DNA from: Maricaulis sp034670125
GTDB lineage: Bacteria; Pseudomonadota; Alphaproteobacteria; Caulobacterales; Maricaulaceae
Direction: 5' to 3'
Assembly (NCBI RefSeq): GCF_034670125.1
Contig: NZ_JAXMOC010000001.1
Coordinates: forward strand, 620,001-684,000
Length of the DNA stretch: 64,000 nt
The notes beneath the pieces are model-generated. The model was not told where the DNA came from. It did no database searches and saw nothing but the letters and a program-made list of their open reading frames with translations. The position numbers and the translations under genes were made by a program. Shown here one piece after another: positions 35,584 to 45,063 of the stretch; position 1 is the stretch's first letter, and each line of letters begins with the position of its first letter.

Positions 35584-36429
35584 CTAGCGGCTCCAGGCCA
35601 TACGCTCGCAGATGCCCCGGAACATCTCGGTCACGAGAGCGTCGCTGCCGTCTTCCTTGCCGATGGTCATCGGTCGGCCATACCTAAGCTCATACCGTGC
35701 CCCCGCCTTTCCCATAAGCCCCTGAAAAATTGTCATATCCTTGAGCTCCTCGTTGATCTGGGCGAGCACGTAATAGAGGAGGGGCATGCGCTGGCGCACG
35801 GCGAGCGGGATGACCGGTGCGCCGAACTTGCGGGCGAGGCTGATCGCGGTCGGGTGCCACGGGCGTTCGCGCAGGCCCCAATGTTTCCAGCTCCACTCCG
35901 ACATCCGGCCGGATGGAAACAGGACGATGCACTGCCCCGCCTTGAAGGCGTCGATGGCGCGTCGCAGGACTTCCCGACTCTGATTGCGGTTGCGGTGCTG
36001 GTCCCGCCACTCAACCGGAATGACCCGTTCTTCCAGACCGGGGCACACCTTCAAGGCATCCCGGTTGGCAAAGTACAGCAAGTCGGACCGTCTGGCCTTG
36101 AGGCTGTCCCACAGGGCTATGCCGTCCGCGATGCCACCGGGATGGTTGGCGACGATCACGCAGGCACCAGTGGCCGGGACATTGTCCAGGCCCTCACACC
36201 GGGTATCCAGACGCAGATAGTCCGATGCCCAGTCGAAGCAGCCGGTCCCGGACAGGTCGGCAATGGCATCGGCCATGGCCACAGCCCGACGATAACCCAG
36301 CATGGGGTAGCCGATGGCTTTCACCAGTGGCCAGAGCGGCGTGTTGATAAGGCGGGGTGCGCGATCCTCGATCAGCTCATCGACGATGTGGGGCTTTGCC
36401 ACCGCGGGCAAGGATGTGGGGTCGGTCAT
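35584..36429 (-). CDS. PlsC-like lysophospholipid acyltransferase
   Basis: 281 residues. The acyltransferase motif NHPGGIADG gives the NH-x4-D catalytic pair at about residues 94-99, and FPSGRMSEW replaces the usual FPEGTR block. A later VIPLAVRQRMP fits motif IV of the family. No clear membrane helix, so it is probably peripheral. It should transfer an acyl chain to a lysophospholipid or a related hydroxyl. The exact substrate, for example ornithine lipids versus phosphatidate, is not determined by sequence. Confidence 0.85.
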   Translation of the reverse strand: MTDPTSLPAVAKPHIVDELIEDRAPRLINTPLWPLVKAIGYPMLGYRRAVAMADAIADLSGTGCFDWASDYLRLDTRCEGLDNVPATGACVIVANHPGGIADGIALWDSLKARRSDLLYFANRDALKVCPGLEERVIPVEWRDQHRNRNQSREVLRRAIDAFKAGQCIVLFPSGRMSEWSWKHWGLRERPWHPTAISLARKFGAPVIPLAVRQRMPLLYYVLAQINEELKDMTIFQGLMGKAGARYELRYGRPMTIGKEDGSDALVTEMFRGICERMAWSR

Positions 36430-36574
36430 GACCGCAAGAAACTCCTGCTGCCGCGTGGACGCAATGAAAATCCATCCTGTTGCCCAACAGGGTTACCGGA
36501 AGATTTACGGTTTGGCCCGCGCTTTGCGACGCAGCAGTCAGACGTTAACGCCTTGTTCACGATTGGAACACGCC

Positions 36575-37225
36575 ATGACGATGACACACACCCTGCCCGC
36601 CGGAGTCGTCCGCCGCCTGCCGGTCAAGCGTGCCCGTATCCAGGACGACCTGGTCGCGGACTTTCTTTCGACTGTCGTCAAGGCTGGCCAGCGAACCATT
36701 CAGATTGGCGCCGGCGATCTCGGCGCGGTCTGCCTGAAACGCGGAGCGCATCATCAGATCGTCGCCACCATGGGTGCCATCGAGGCCTTGCAGGCGGCTT
36801 GCGATCGTCGCGGCATACCGACCGACGCACTCAGCGGCGGTCTGGCGGCCCGCATGGGCCCCGGCGAGCCGGGATTGGACCTGGCGATAGTCGGCTCAGA
36901 TACCGGGTTTCCAGCCATGGCCGCCAATTGGCGCCATGTGTCAGGCCGACTGCGCGAAAGGGGCCTTCTGGTTTTGCTTGGCGCCGACCACGGAGCCTGC
37001 GCCCGTTTGGCCGATGCGTTGGACCAGGATCCAAGCTGGCAGCTTGAAGCCCGTATCGGTGGGGAAGCCGCGGTGTTCCGCAAGACCGGACAGGTCAGTG
37101 ATGCCACCGCGCTCGCCGGTCTTGCGAAGGTCAGTGACCCGTCCCGCCGTCCCCATGGGGTCCGCTTCAGCTTGGTCAGGCGGCTGATTGACCGCATCTT
37201 GCCCCGTCATCGTCAGATTGGATGA
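36575..37225 (+). CDS. Class I SAM-fold-like protein, unknown function
   Basis: 216 residues. The first part QRTIQIGAGDLGAVCL (from about residue 32) resembles the nucleotide-binding strand of class I methyltransferases, and LDLAIVGSDTGFPAMAANW followed by ERGLLVLLGADHG resembles the later strand-loop of the MT24/O-methyltransferase type. The usual GxGxG is incomplete (IGAGDLG). I infer a Rossmann SAM-like fold with low certainty about activity. ATG at 36575 with a second ATG two codons on. A basic tail RLIDRILPRHRQ ends the protein. Confidence 0.65.
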   Translation: MTMTHTLPAGVVRRLPVKRARIQDDLVADFLSTVVKAGQRTIQIGAGDLGAVCLKRGAHHQIVATMGAIEALQAACDRRGIPTDALSGGLAARMGPGEPGLDLAIVGSDTGFPAMAANWRHVSGRLRERGLLVLLGADHGACARLADALDQDPSWQLEARIGGEAAVFRKTGQVSDATALAGLAKVSDPSRRPHGVRFSLVRRLIDRILPRHRQIG

Positions 37226-37250
37226 TGCCCGGGCGTCGCGGGGCCCGACT

Positions 37251-37269
37251 GCGTCCGTCGTGCGGACGC
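37251..37269 (+). terminator. Short hairpin between convergent genes, terminator-like
   Basis: Seven-base-pair stem GCGTCCG (37251-37257) with CGGACGC (37263-37269) and a five-base loop. There is no T run on the forward strand. It sits just beyond two convergent stops, so it may end either transcript. Confidence 0.4.
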
Positions 37270-37272
37270 TGA

Positions 37273-37977
37273 TCAGCCGTCTGTCAAACCGCGATCACCA
37301 CCGCCGGGCCTGCCACCACCCTGACCACCGCCCCGTCCGCCACTGCCACGTCCGCGTTGCCCCTCTCGTCCTTGAGCCCCGCCGCGTGCGCTCCGGATGA
37401 ACGGCGCACATTCAGGCGTTATGTTTCCGCGTTCCAATGGGGTCGGTGTGAAGGCGTCGGCGAGCGCGGCCGCATTCTGGCGCCGGGTTTCATCCAGACG
37501 CGCGTTGATTTCAGCCTCAACCTGATTGTCCAACCGGTCCAGGCCGTAGGCCCGCTCGCGCGTATTGCGACGGTAGACCGCCGCCCAGTAGGCGGCTTCG
37601 TCATGGGCTTGCTCGGTGCCAATCCCGGCATAGGCGGTCGCGAGCTCGGCCTGGGCGGCTGGCCACCCTGCATTGCCGGCCGCCGCCAGCCGCTCAAACC
37701 CCTCGATCCGCATGTCGTCACGCAGGATTGCGGGTGTCGTGTCCAGTTCCGACATGGCCATCGCGCTGTGCCCGGCCAGGAATTGGGCAATCTCGAAGCC
37801 TTCGCCCTGTACCGCGATACATCGCAGGATCGGCAGGGCTTCAGAATAGCGGCCCTGGTCGACCAATCGGGCGGCGCTTTCAAAGCCGGAAGCCGGGCGA
37901 TCATCCTGCCCGCGTGGCCCGCTGGCGCAACCGGCCAATACGACCAGGGCCCCAAGGGCGGTCAGGTTTCGGAACAT
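37273..37977 (-). CDS. Lipoprotein with Gly/Arg-rich C-terminal tail
   Basis: 234 residues. Lipobox LAGC (Cys17) after a hydrophobic start marks a lipoprotein, and GGGAG lies six bases before ATG 37977. The middle (about 30-170) is helical and reads like Sel1/TPR repeats (GRYSEALPILRCIAVQG, WPAAQAELATAYAGIG). From about residue 195 the tail is almost all Gly, Arg, Ser and Gln in RGG-like steps (GGRGGGQGGG). Such a tail is rare in an exported lipoprotein and might bind acidic polymers. Family unknown. Confidence 0.75.
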   Translation of the reverse strand: MFRNLTALGALVVLAGCASGPRGQDDRPASGFESAARLVDQGRYSEALPILRCIAVQGEGFEIAQFLAGHSAMAMSELDTTPAILRDDMRIEGFERLAAAGNAGWPAAQAELATAYAGIGTEQAHDEAAYWAAVYRRNTRERAYGLDRLDNQVEAEINARLDETRRQNAAALADAFTPTPLERGNITPECAPFIRSARGGAQGREGQRGRGSGGRGGGQGGGRPGGGDRGLTDG

Positions 37978-38047
37978 GAAAGTCTCCCGGCTCGGACGAT
38001 AAAGGGTTCAACGCGACTGGCGTCCCGATCCGTCGGGCCGCCAGCAA

Positions 38048-38081
38048 CAAAAAACACCCGGCCTTTCAGTGCCGGGTGTTT
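38048..38081 (-). terminator. Terminator of the autotransporter gene
   Basis: An eleven-base-pair stem AAACACCCGGC (38052-38062) with GCCGGGTGTTT (38071-38081), followed on the reverse strand by a run of six T. It lies 24 bases past the stop of the serine protease autotransporter gene. Confidence 0.92.
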
Positions 38082-38104
38082 CCTGCCCAAAGATACTGAC
38101 GGGA

Positions 38105-41100
38105 TCAGAAGGGAAGCGAGAAGGCGATACTGGTGACGGCCTGATTGATGTAGTTGCGGCTCACCTCGCGCTGATGGTTGAACGAGAAGACGGCCCCATT
38201 GGAAAGCGTCTTTTCGAATCCGATGGCGGCCTCGAACCACATGTGGTCCAGCGTCAGGCCGCCGGGCGCCGAGAATGCAATCGTCGGTGCGTCGGTGAAA
38301 CTCGCCGAGTAGAGGCCATCGGCATCGCCCAGGTCCTGGGCGGCACCGATATAGACATGAGGCTCGACCCCGAAGGCATTCCAGCTGCCGGTTGCGCCGG
38401 CGCGGGCCAGCAGGCTGCTGACCGAGCGGCCGGCGACGGCAAGGCTGGCAGGGCCACCCGTGCTTGTGGCGCCATCAAAGGTGAAGTCGGTGTACTCGAC
38501 GCTGGCCGTCGGTTCGATCCGAAGCGGCTGGTCGGTCCACCCCCGGTAAGTCACTTCCAACCCACCGCCTGTCGCGTCGCCGTCCTGCTGCAGGCGGGAG
38601 GTGCTGCCGGTTGCCAGGCGGCGCTGGCCGTCGCTTTCGAGCGTCGAATGGCTGACATAACCGGCAAGCGACCAGGTCTCCGTCTGGTACCCGGCGAAGG
38701 CGCTGAATTGCGTCGTCGACACATCGGTCGCGACATAACCCACACTGGATGTCGCATCGCCGTCGGATTGGGCCAGGCCGATCGCGGCACCGCCAGACCA
38801 GCCACTGTCACTGAAGCCCTCGATCCCCATCAGGGTGAAGCCACCGTCGATATCAAATCGTCCGGCGCCGACGATCAACCCCGCATCGCCCTGGATCAGG
38901 CCAATCTGGCCAAACGCACGCCAGCCCGCGCCCGAGCGTGAAGTCGATTCAGCCGCCGGTTGCCGGAAGAGTGACTTGGCGCCGCTCAGATGGACAGAGC
39001 TGGCCATCCCGTTCGCGTGCAACTCGGCGCTGGCGAGAACGTCCGACATCGCACCCGCTTGAGTGAACCGGCCTCCGATCTCACCGCGAAGCGCCGCGCT
39101 GAGCGCATTGACCTGCGCGCGGGCCGAACGATCAAACATCACCGTTTCGTATGGCGAGAAGCTGTCGAGTGCGGCCGTCAGGTTTCCGTCCTCGAGCAGG
39201 TCAATCAGGCCATAGATATCTGCCAGATCGCCATAGGACCCGGCACGTCCGTTATCGAGTGCGTTGGCGAGGTTTCGCTGGAAGAAGTTGCTGAATACGG
39301 CCTGGCTCGCGATGGGGTCGGCTTCAATGGAGAAGGAAACAACCCCATTGGCATGGCTGACAGTCGGACGCAGCGCGCCGGGCAGGTCGTGGATATTGGT
39401 GAAGCCATCAGCAATCGCACCGGCATTGATGAAGGTGCGGGTGTCGCCAAAGCGTGGCGTGTACCCGTCGGTCGGATTGATCAACAACATGCCGCCGAGC
39501 GAGATGGTGCCGGATACGGTAAACTGGTCGTTCGCGGTTGGCGATACATCGATCGCCAGTCCACTCGCCGACGCGAGGACCACATTGCCATTGACGGTCA
39601 GGTTGCCGGTCTGGCCGACCCCGCCAGGCGCGATCAGGCCCATGATGTTGGTCAAATATGGCGTATTGATCGTACCCGATCCGGTCAGCATGCCCGACAT
39701 CAGGAGGTAGTCGCCCCAGCTTGTCAGCGTGCCATCCACATTCATGGTGCCGGACTGGTGCATGATCTCGATCAGGCTGGTGAGGTCGCCACTCGCGGCG
39801 ATGTTCAGTCCGGCCTGGGAGCCGGCCAGTGTCAGGCGGTCAATCTCGACAGTGCTGGAAAGACGGGTCGTGCCCTCTGAAAGCGTCACGTCGAAATACC
39901 GACCGATCGAGGTCGAGGTCGCATTGATATTGTCCGCGACGAAACCGGTGGCACCCGGCAGGCCATTGTCCAGAGTCGCCGGTGGAAGCGCGGAGGCAGG
40001 TCCCGGTTCAGCGTCGGAGCCAGCGCCCTCGGCCACCGCGTATTCCGGATTGCCCTCTGAAACCGGAAGGCGCGTTGGAAGGGTTTCTCCATCCAGCGTG
40101 ACGGTGCCCAGGGAATTCGAGGTCCCGTCGGCGGAAGCCGCGCTGCCGTCGGCTGCACCGCTGCTTGAATAGGGCGAGAGCACGCCTGTTTCGAGCGTCA
40201 CGCACTGATCGCTCGGCGCAAAGCAGAGTTCGCCCCAGGGGTCGGACGTGTCATTGATGCCTTCGCCCGGATCGGTCGGCAATCCATTGACGATATCGCC
40301 ATTGGAGTCGATCACGCGGAACGCCGGATCGAGCATTGTGATCCAGTGATTGGGGTCCTCCCAGTCGCCGTCAGCCCCCGAGGTGGACACATAGCGATAG
40401 GGGTTGTTCTCCACGATCCAGTCCCAGAACAGATAGAGCGGCTGATAGAATCCATTGGTGCCATAGCTGCTGAACACCTGTGGCCCGAAAAAGCGCGAGC
40501 CGCCCGACAGGACGCCAATCACAAGGTCTTCATCAACACCAGCATTGCCGGCCGCGTCGAGAATCAGCGGGCCGCCTGAATCACCGCCGGCTGTCGCGCC
40601 TTCATTGGGGGCCGCATCGCCCCGGAAAAGGTCGAAGTCGAACGGGTTGGTCCGCGTCGGATCGTCAAAGTCGATATGATAGAGATTCTGCGGCAAATCA
40701 CCGAAGGCGTTGCCGAACAGGAAGATGTTGCGCTCATCGATCGAGGCGAGCGCACCGATATAGTTTTCGGCTGCCCGGCGGCGCCAGTCGATGCCGATCG
40801 ACGCGCCGGTCGTTCCGTCGCCTGTGCGGCCATAGCCGACCAGGTTGACGTGGTAGCCGGACCCGGTCGCCTGGGTATAGCTGGTGGGCGCGGGAAGGGC
40901 GGAAAACAGGAGCGCCCAGGTCGGGATATTCCCGGCGGGAGTGTCAAGGACCGACAGCGCCACATCGCCTTCCAGGAATCCGAATCCGTCCGGGCGGGCC
41001 AATGATTCCGGATTGTAGAGGATTTGCGCGACATTGAAGACCGACAGGTCCGCATTGGTGCCGTAGCTGTTGTTGATCCAGTCGATAAAGCCCGGCAGGG

Positions 41101-41428
41101 CATCGGTTCCAAATGACCAGGCCGCCGCGATGCCGGCGTCGCCATAATCGGACGCGGCGCGATCATTGACGCAATGGGCGGCAAAAAGAACGGTTCGCGG
41201 GTTGATCAGCGTCCCGGAGCATACAAACCCGTCGCTCCGGAAGAACATGCCGATACCGGTTACATCGGTGGCGGAATCGACCAAATCTTCCGGCGTGACC
41301 GAGTCGATAGGAACCAGTGTGGGCTCGTCTTCCTGAGCAAAGGCTGGCGTGGCCGCGGCTATCCCGACGATCGCGGTGCTGGCAATCAGGCAGGATCTGA
41401 GCGTGAACTTGGAACGTGCTAGCGACAT
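38105..41428 (-). CDS. Trypsin-like serine protease autotransporter
   Basis: 1107 residues from ATG 41428, preceded by GGGGAAA. Signal peptide 1-31 ends AFA-Q. The passenger starts with an S1 protease domain: His85 in LFAAHCVN, Asp155 in EGDVALSV and Ser284 in GGDSGGP, so the triad is complete. A beta-helix-like segment with repeated strands follows (for example SGTMNVDGTLTSWGDY, about 560-700). The C-terminal 280 residues form an autotransporter barrel ending in aromatic Phe (SIAFSLPF). It should be displayed or released at the cell surface by type V secretion. The substrate is unknown. Confidence 0.92.
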   Translation of the reverse strand: MSLARSKFTLRSCLIASTAIVGIAAATPAFAQEDEPTLVPIDSVTPEDLVDSATDVTGIGMFFRSDGFVCSGTLINPRTVLFAAHCVNDRAASDYGDAGIAAAWSFGTDALPGFIDWINNSYGTNADLSVFNVAQILYNPESLARPDGFGFLEGDVALSVLDTPAGNIPTWALLFSALPAPTSYTQATGSGYHVNLVGYGRTGDGTTGASIGIDWRRRAAENYIGALASIDERNIFLFGNAFGDLPQNLYHIDFDDPTRTNPFDFDLFRGDAAPNEGATAGGDSGGPLILDAAGNAGVDEDLVIGVLSGGSRFFGPQVFSSYGTNGFYQPLYLFWDWIVENNPYRYVSTSGADGDWEDPNHWITMLDPAFRVIDSNGDIVNGLPTDPGEGINDTSDPWGELCFAPSDQCVTLETGVLSPYSSSGAADGSAASADGTSNSLGTVTLDGETLPTRLPVSEGNPEYAVAEGAGSDAEPGPASALPPATLDNGLPGATGFVADNINATSTSIGRYFDVTLSEGTTRLSSTVEIDRLTLAGSQAGLNIAASGDLTSLIEIMHQSGTMNVDGTLTSWGDYLLMSGMLTGSGTINTPYLTNIMGLIAPGGVGQTGNLTVNGNVVLASASGLAIDVSPTANDQFTVSGTISLGGMLLINPTDGYTPRFGDTRTFINAGAIADGFTNIHDLPGALRPTVSHANGVVSFSIEADPIASQAVFSNFFQRNLANALDNGRAGSYGDLADIYGLIDLLEDGNLTAALDSFSPYETVMFDRSARAQVNALSAALRGEIGGRFTQAGAMSDVLASAELHANGMASSVHLSGAKSLFRQPAAESTSRSGAGWRAFGQIGLIQGDAGLIVGAGRFDIDGGFTLMGIEGFSDSGWSGGAAIGLAQSDGDATSSVGYVATDVSTTQFSAFAGYQTETWSLAGYVSHSTLESDGQRRLATGSTSRLQQDGDATGGGLEVTYRGWTDQPLRIEPTASVEYTDFTFDGATSTGGPASLAVAGRSVSSLLARAGATGSWNAFGVEPHVYIGAAQDLGDADGLYSASFTDAPTIAFSAPGGLTLDHMWFEAAIGFEKTLSNGAVFSFNHQREVSRNYINQAVTSIAFSLPF

Positions 41429-41700
41429 GGTGATTTCCCCGAGGCTTCCGGCTTCTGCGGCGGCCTGACAGGCTGCTGTCGAAGCATGCAAATGCTGGCG
41501 CCAGTTTTTCGTGTTCCGAGAGGCAAGGCAAGGGCAAATCAACTGCAGCTTGTGATTGATATACCTCTGGGTGCAGGCGAGTCCGACCGGTCGCCAGCGC
41601 AGCCTCTTCGCTCGACAGGCCGGGCCTGACATACTAAGTCAGCGGCCATAAACCGGTCCCGTTGAGGAGCGGAACCACACGAGATTTCGGGAGCGCTTTG

Positions 41701-43200
41701 ATGACACGTGACATCCATCATTTCCTCAATGGCAAGGCGACCGTGGGGACGTCAGGCCAGTTCGGGGATGTCTACAATCCCAATACCGGAGCGGTTCAGG
41801 CCCGCGTCCAGTTCGCGACGACGGACGAAGTCGCGCGGGCTGTCGAGGACGCCAAGGCGGCCCAGGTGAAATGGGCGGCCATGAACCCGCAGCGGCGGGC
41901 CCGCATCCTGATGACCTACAAATCGCTCGTGGAAGCCGAACTGGACAGCCTCGCCGAGTTGCTGTCGTCCGAGCATGGCAAGGTCGTCGCCGACTCCAAG
42001 GGTGACCTGATCCGTGGCCTTGAAGTGATCGAGTTCGCGTGCGGCGTGCCCCACCTGTTGAAGGGTGAGTATACGGAAAGCGCCGGGACCGGCATCGACG
42101 TTTACTCGATGCGGCAGCCCCTCGGTGTCGTGGCCGGCATTTCGCCGTTCAACTTCCCGGCCATGATCCCGATGTGGTTCATGGGCATGGCGCTCGCGAC
42201 CGGCAATGCAATGATCCTGAAACCGTCGGAAAAGGACCCGTCGGTTCCGGTCCGACTGGCGGAGCTGATGGTCGAGGCAGGTCTGCCGGAAGGCGTCCTG
42301 CAAGTCGTCCATGGCGACAAGACAGCGGTCGATGCGCTGCTGCACAATGACGATATCAAAGCGGTCTCCTTCGTCGGCTCGTCAAACATCGCCCACTACA
42401 TCGCCCAGACCTGTGCCCGCGAGGGCAAGCGTTTCCAGGCGATGGGCGGCGCCAAGAACCACGGCATCATCATGCCCGATGCCGACATGGACCAGGTCGT
42501 GACCGATTTCCTCGGCGCGGCTTTCGGATCTGCCGGCGAACGCTGCATGGCGCTGCCGGTCGCTGTTCCGGTTGGCAAGGATACGGCAGATGAGTTTGTT
42601 GGCCGTATCGCCGAGGAAGCCGCAAAATTGCGGGTCGGTGTGTCGACGGATGCGGATGCCCACTACGGCCCGGTTGTGTCCTTGGCGCATCGGGCGTCGA
42701 TCGAGAAGTGGATCCAGACCGGGGTCGACGAAGGGGCGGACCTCCTGTTGGACGGTCGCGGTTTCGAGTTGCAGGGACATGAAGGCGGTTTCTTCATCGG
42801 GCCGACGCTGTTCGACAATGTCAAGCCATCCATGACCGCCTACCAGGAAGAGATTTTCGGGCCGGTTCTGCAGGTGGTCCGGGCCGATACTCTTGAGGAG
42901 GCAGCGCAGCTTCCGTCCGAACACCAATACGGCAACGGTGTCGCCATCTTCACCCGGAATGGCCTGGCGGCGCGGGAATTTGCGTCGAAGGTCCAGGTCG
43001 GCATGGTCGGGATCAATGTCCCGATCCCGGTTCCCGTGGCGTATCATTCCTTCGGCGGCTGGAAGCGCTCGGCCTTTACTGACACCAATCAGTACGGCAC
43101 GGACGGCATTCGCTTCTTTACCAAGATCAAGACGGTGACCCAGCGCTGGCCGACCGGTGACATCGGTGACCAGGCCTTCGTCATACCGACCATGAAATAA
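41701..43200 (+). CDS. mmsA: Methylmalonate-semialdehyde dehydrogenase (CoA-acylating)
   Basis: 499 residues. ALDH fold with catalytic Cys in GSAGERCMALPV, the NAD-binding segment FVGSSNIAHYI and SPFNFPAMIPMWF. The GERCMAL wording and the PVAYHSFGGWKRSAF end are typical of MmsA. It converts methylmalonate or malonate semialdehyde to propionyl- or acetyl-CoA in valine, inositol or thymine breakdown. ATG at 41701; the frame is open 13 codons earlier but without a good signal. No other valine degradation gene is adjacent. Confidence 0.93.
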   Translation: MTRDIHHFLNGKATVGTSGQFGDVYNPNTGAVQARVQFATTDEVARAVEDAKAAQVKWAAMNPQRRARILMTYKSLVEAELDSLAELLSSEHGKVVADSKGDLIRGLEVIEFACGVPHLLKGEYTESAGTGIDVYSMRQPLGVVAGISPFNFPAMIPMWFMGMALATGNAMILKPSEKDPSVPVRLAELMVEAGLPEGVLQVVHGDKTAVDALLHNDDIKAVSFVGSSNIAHYIAQTCAREGKRFQAMGGAKNHGIIMPDADMDQVVTDFLGAAFGSAGERCMALPVAVPVGKDTADEFVGRIAEEAAKLRVGVSTDADAHYGPVVSLAHRASIEKWIQTGVDEGADLLLDGRGFELQGHEGGFFIGPTLFDNVKPSMTAYQEEIFGPVLQVVRADTLEEAAQLPSEHQYGNGVAIFTRNGLAAREFASKVQVGMVGINVPIPVPVAYHSFGGWKRSAFTDTNQYGTDGIRFFTKIKTVTQRWPTGDIGDQAFVIPTMK

Positions 43201-43217
43201 CGACAGCCCCGTCCGCA

Positions 43218-43251
43218 TGAAAAAAGGCCTCCCGGATTGTCCGGGAGGCCT
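43218..43251 (-). terminator. Bidirectional terminator between mmsA and the STAS-like gene
   Basis: Eleven-base-pair stem AGGCCTCCCGG (43225-43235) with CCGGGAGGCCT (43241-43251) and a five-base loop. On the reverse strand it is followed by a T run (A run at 43219-43225 on the forward strand), ideal for the reverse gene. On the forward strand the tail is short (ATTT), so it may also serve mmsA. Confidence 0.88.
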
Positions 43252-43280
43252 ATTTGGTTGGGAGTAGGGTTTGTGTGGGG

Positions 43281-43658
43281 TCAGGCGGACTGGCGCACGG
43301 TGAGCCAGGACAGGGCCTCGTCGCGCGTTCTGAAAAAGCGGGTGTGCTCGGGACATTCCACGATTTCGCGCAGGACGGCCGCGAGATAGGGCTCGTCCCA
43401 AGCGCCCGGCATGACAAGGGCGCAGGACAGGGGGCGTTCCAGGGCGAACAGGAAATTCTCGATTATCTCCGCCGAAAGTTTCGGTGAATCCTGCTGTTCG
43501 GCGTCACTGCAATCGGCAAGGATCGCAATCACGCCCTGCTGCTGGCTCAGCTCGCGAGCCCGCTCTGTTGCCCAGCCGGCCTCGCGACGTGTTGCCTGCC
43601 CGCTCGCGCGAATTTCGACGACAGATCCGCCGTCGATAAGGCTCACCCTTACCGTCAT
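43281..43658 (-). CDS. Small SpoIIAA/STAS-like protein, unknown function
   Basis: 125 residues from ATG 43658; the frame could also start at GTG 43673. No signal peptide. Strand-helix alternation and the end FFRTRDEALSWL resemble SpoIIAA-like (STAS/SEC14-type) proteins, where a final helix ends with A-x-x-WL. I see no phosphorylatable Ser in the usual DxS context, so any signalling role is open. It ends at the bidirectional terminator facing mmsA. Confidence 0.65.
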   Translation of the reverse strand: MTVRVSLIDGGSVVEIRASGQATRREAGWATERARELSQQQGVIAILADCSDAEQQDSPKLSAEIIENFLFALERPLSCALVMPGAWDEPYLAAVLREIVECPEHTRFFRTRDEALSWLTVRQSA

Positions 43659-43920
43659 ACCCAATACCTGCACACGCTAATTCTAGTATCCGGGGCAGGA
43701 TAGGCCTCACAACGGCGGATCGCCAGTATTGGAAAATGATCAAATGCGTCGTGAAGGCCTTTGTGGACAGGGAATTTCAGGAATTAACCAACGCTTCTCA
43801 ATCAATTCAACTGCGTAGAAAATGAGCGTCCGGCCGGGCTCATCAGGCCCCTTGCCAGAAACCGGTCGGTAGGACATGAAAAACATACCGTTAACTGTAA
43901 GCCGGCGTTGATAACCCGAA

Positions 43921-45063
43921 ATGGCATCATTCCAGTTCCGAACCGTTCCACATGTTCACGCCGGCCGCGGCTCCGCGACCAATCTTGCAACAATCGCGGC
44001 GCCGCTCCTGGATGGGGTCGGGCGTATCGTACTGGTGACTGACCGGGGCGTTCGTCAGGCCGGCCTGATCGAGGGTTGCCTCGCTCAACTCGAATTGGCG
44101 GGCCTAGCCGTTCTGGTCATCGATGAGGTGGTCGCAGATCCGCCCGAAGCCATGGTGTTGTCGGCGGCCGCCCGCGCGCGTGAATTCGGTGCGCAATTGG
44201 TGATTGGTTTTGGTGGAGGATCGTCGCTCGATACCGCCAAGCTCGTCGCGTTGCTGCTTGGCTGTGACCAGCCGCTTGCCGACATGTATGGCGTCAATCA
44301 GGTCAAGGGTGAGCGCTTGCCACTTATCCTCGTTCCGACGACCGCCGGAACCGGCTCGGAGGTGACGCCGATCTCGGTGGTCACGGTTGGTGAGGCCACG
44401 AAGATGGGGGTGAATGACCCTGTCCTTTTTGGCGATATGGCCGTGCTTGATGCCGAGCTGACCGTCGGGTTGCCGCGCCATGTGACCGCGGCGACCGGTA
44501 TCGACGCGATGGTGCACGGGATCGAGGCCTACACCTCGGCGATCGAGAAGAACCCGGTTTCCGATGCCCTTGCTCTTGCCGGATTGAAGAAATTGCATGG
44601 TGCGATCGAGCGAGCCTGTCTGGACGGATCCGATATCGCAGCCCGCGAGGACATGCTGTTGGGGGCATTGCTGACCGGTCAGGCTTTTGCGAATGCTCCG
44701 GTTGGAGCTGTCCACGCTCTGGCCTATCCCCTGGGCGGGATATTCCATGTGCCACACGGACTATCCAATTCTCTGATGCTGCCGCCGGTGTTGCGCTACA
44801 ATGCGACAAGCGCCGAGCCGCTTTATTCGCAACTCGCGGCGCATCTCGATCTGGCTGGCGCCTCGACCGAAGCGCTGGTGACAGAAATGGAGCGGATCGC
44901 CGGCGTCGTGGGAATTGAAACCCGGCTGAATCAGGTCGGCGTCTCGCACAATGACCTGCCGAAACTCGCAGAGGACGCCATGAAGGTGGAGCGCTTGCTG
45001 AAGAATAATCCGCGACCCATGACACTCGAGGCCGCGCAAGCCTGTTATGAGGCGGTCCTGTGA
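43921..45063 (+). CDS. Iron-containing (type III) alcohol dehydrogenase
   Basis: 380 residues. NAD-binding GGGSSLDTAK, PTTAGTGSEVT, and the metal-binding region GIDAMVHGIEAYTS followed by HALAYPLGGIFHVPHG with the His ligands. It should oxidise an alcohol or reduce an aldehyde using NAD(P) and Fe2+. The substrate is unclear; the family includes lactaldehyde, butanol and 4-hydroxybutyrate dehydrogenases. GTGA overlap couples it to the following thioesterase, which hints at an acyl or fatty alcohol substrate. Confidence 0.9.
   Translation: MASFQFRTVPHVHAGRGSATNLATIAAPLLDGVGRIVLVTDRGVRQAGLIEGCLAQLELAGLAVLVIDEVVADPPEAMVLSAAARAREFGAQLVIGFGGGSSLDTAKLVALLLGCDQPLADMYGVNQVKGERLPLILVPTTAGTGSEVTPISVVTVGEATKMGVNDPVLFGDMAVLDAELTVGLPRHVTAATGIDAMVHGIEAYTSAIEKNPVSDALALAGLKKLHGAIERACLDGSDIAAREDMLLGALLTGQAFANAPVGAVHALAYPLGGIFHVPHGLSNSLMLPPVLRYNATSAEPLYSQLAAHLDLAGASTEALVTEMERIAGVVGIETRLNQVGVSHNDLPKLAEDAMKVERLLKNNPRPMTLEAAQACYEAVL

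Noticed and set aside
35524..37047. A 507-codon forward frame across the acyltransferase gene and beyond
   Set aside because: It covers the reverse-strand acyltransferase with an intact NH-x4-D motif and another real forward gene in a different frame, so it is a compositional frame.
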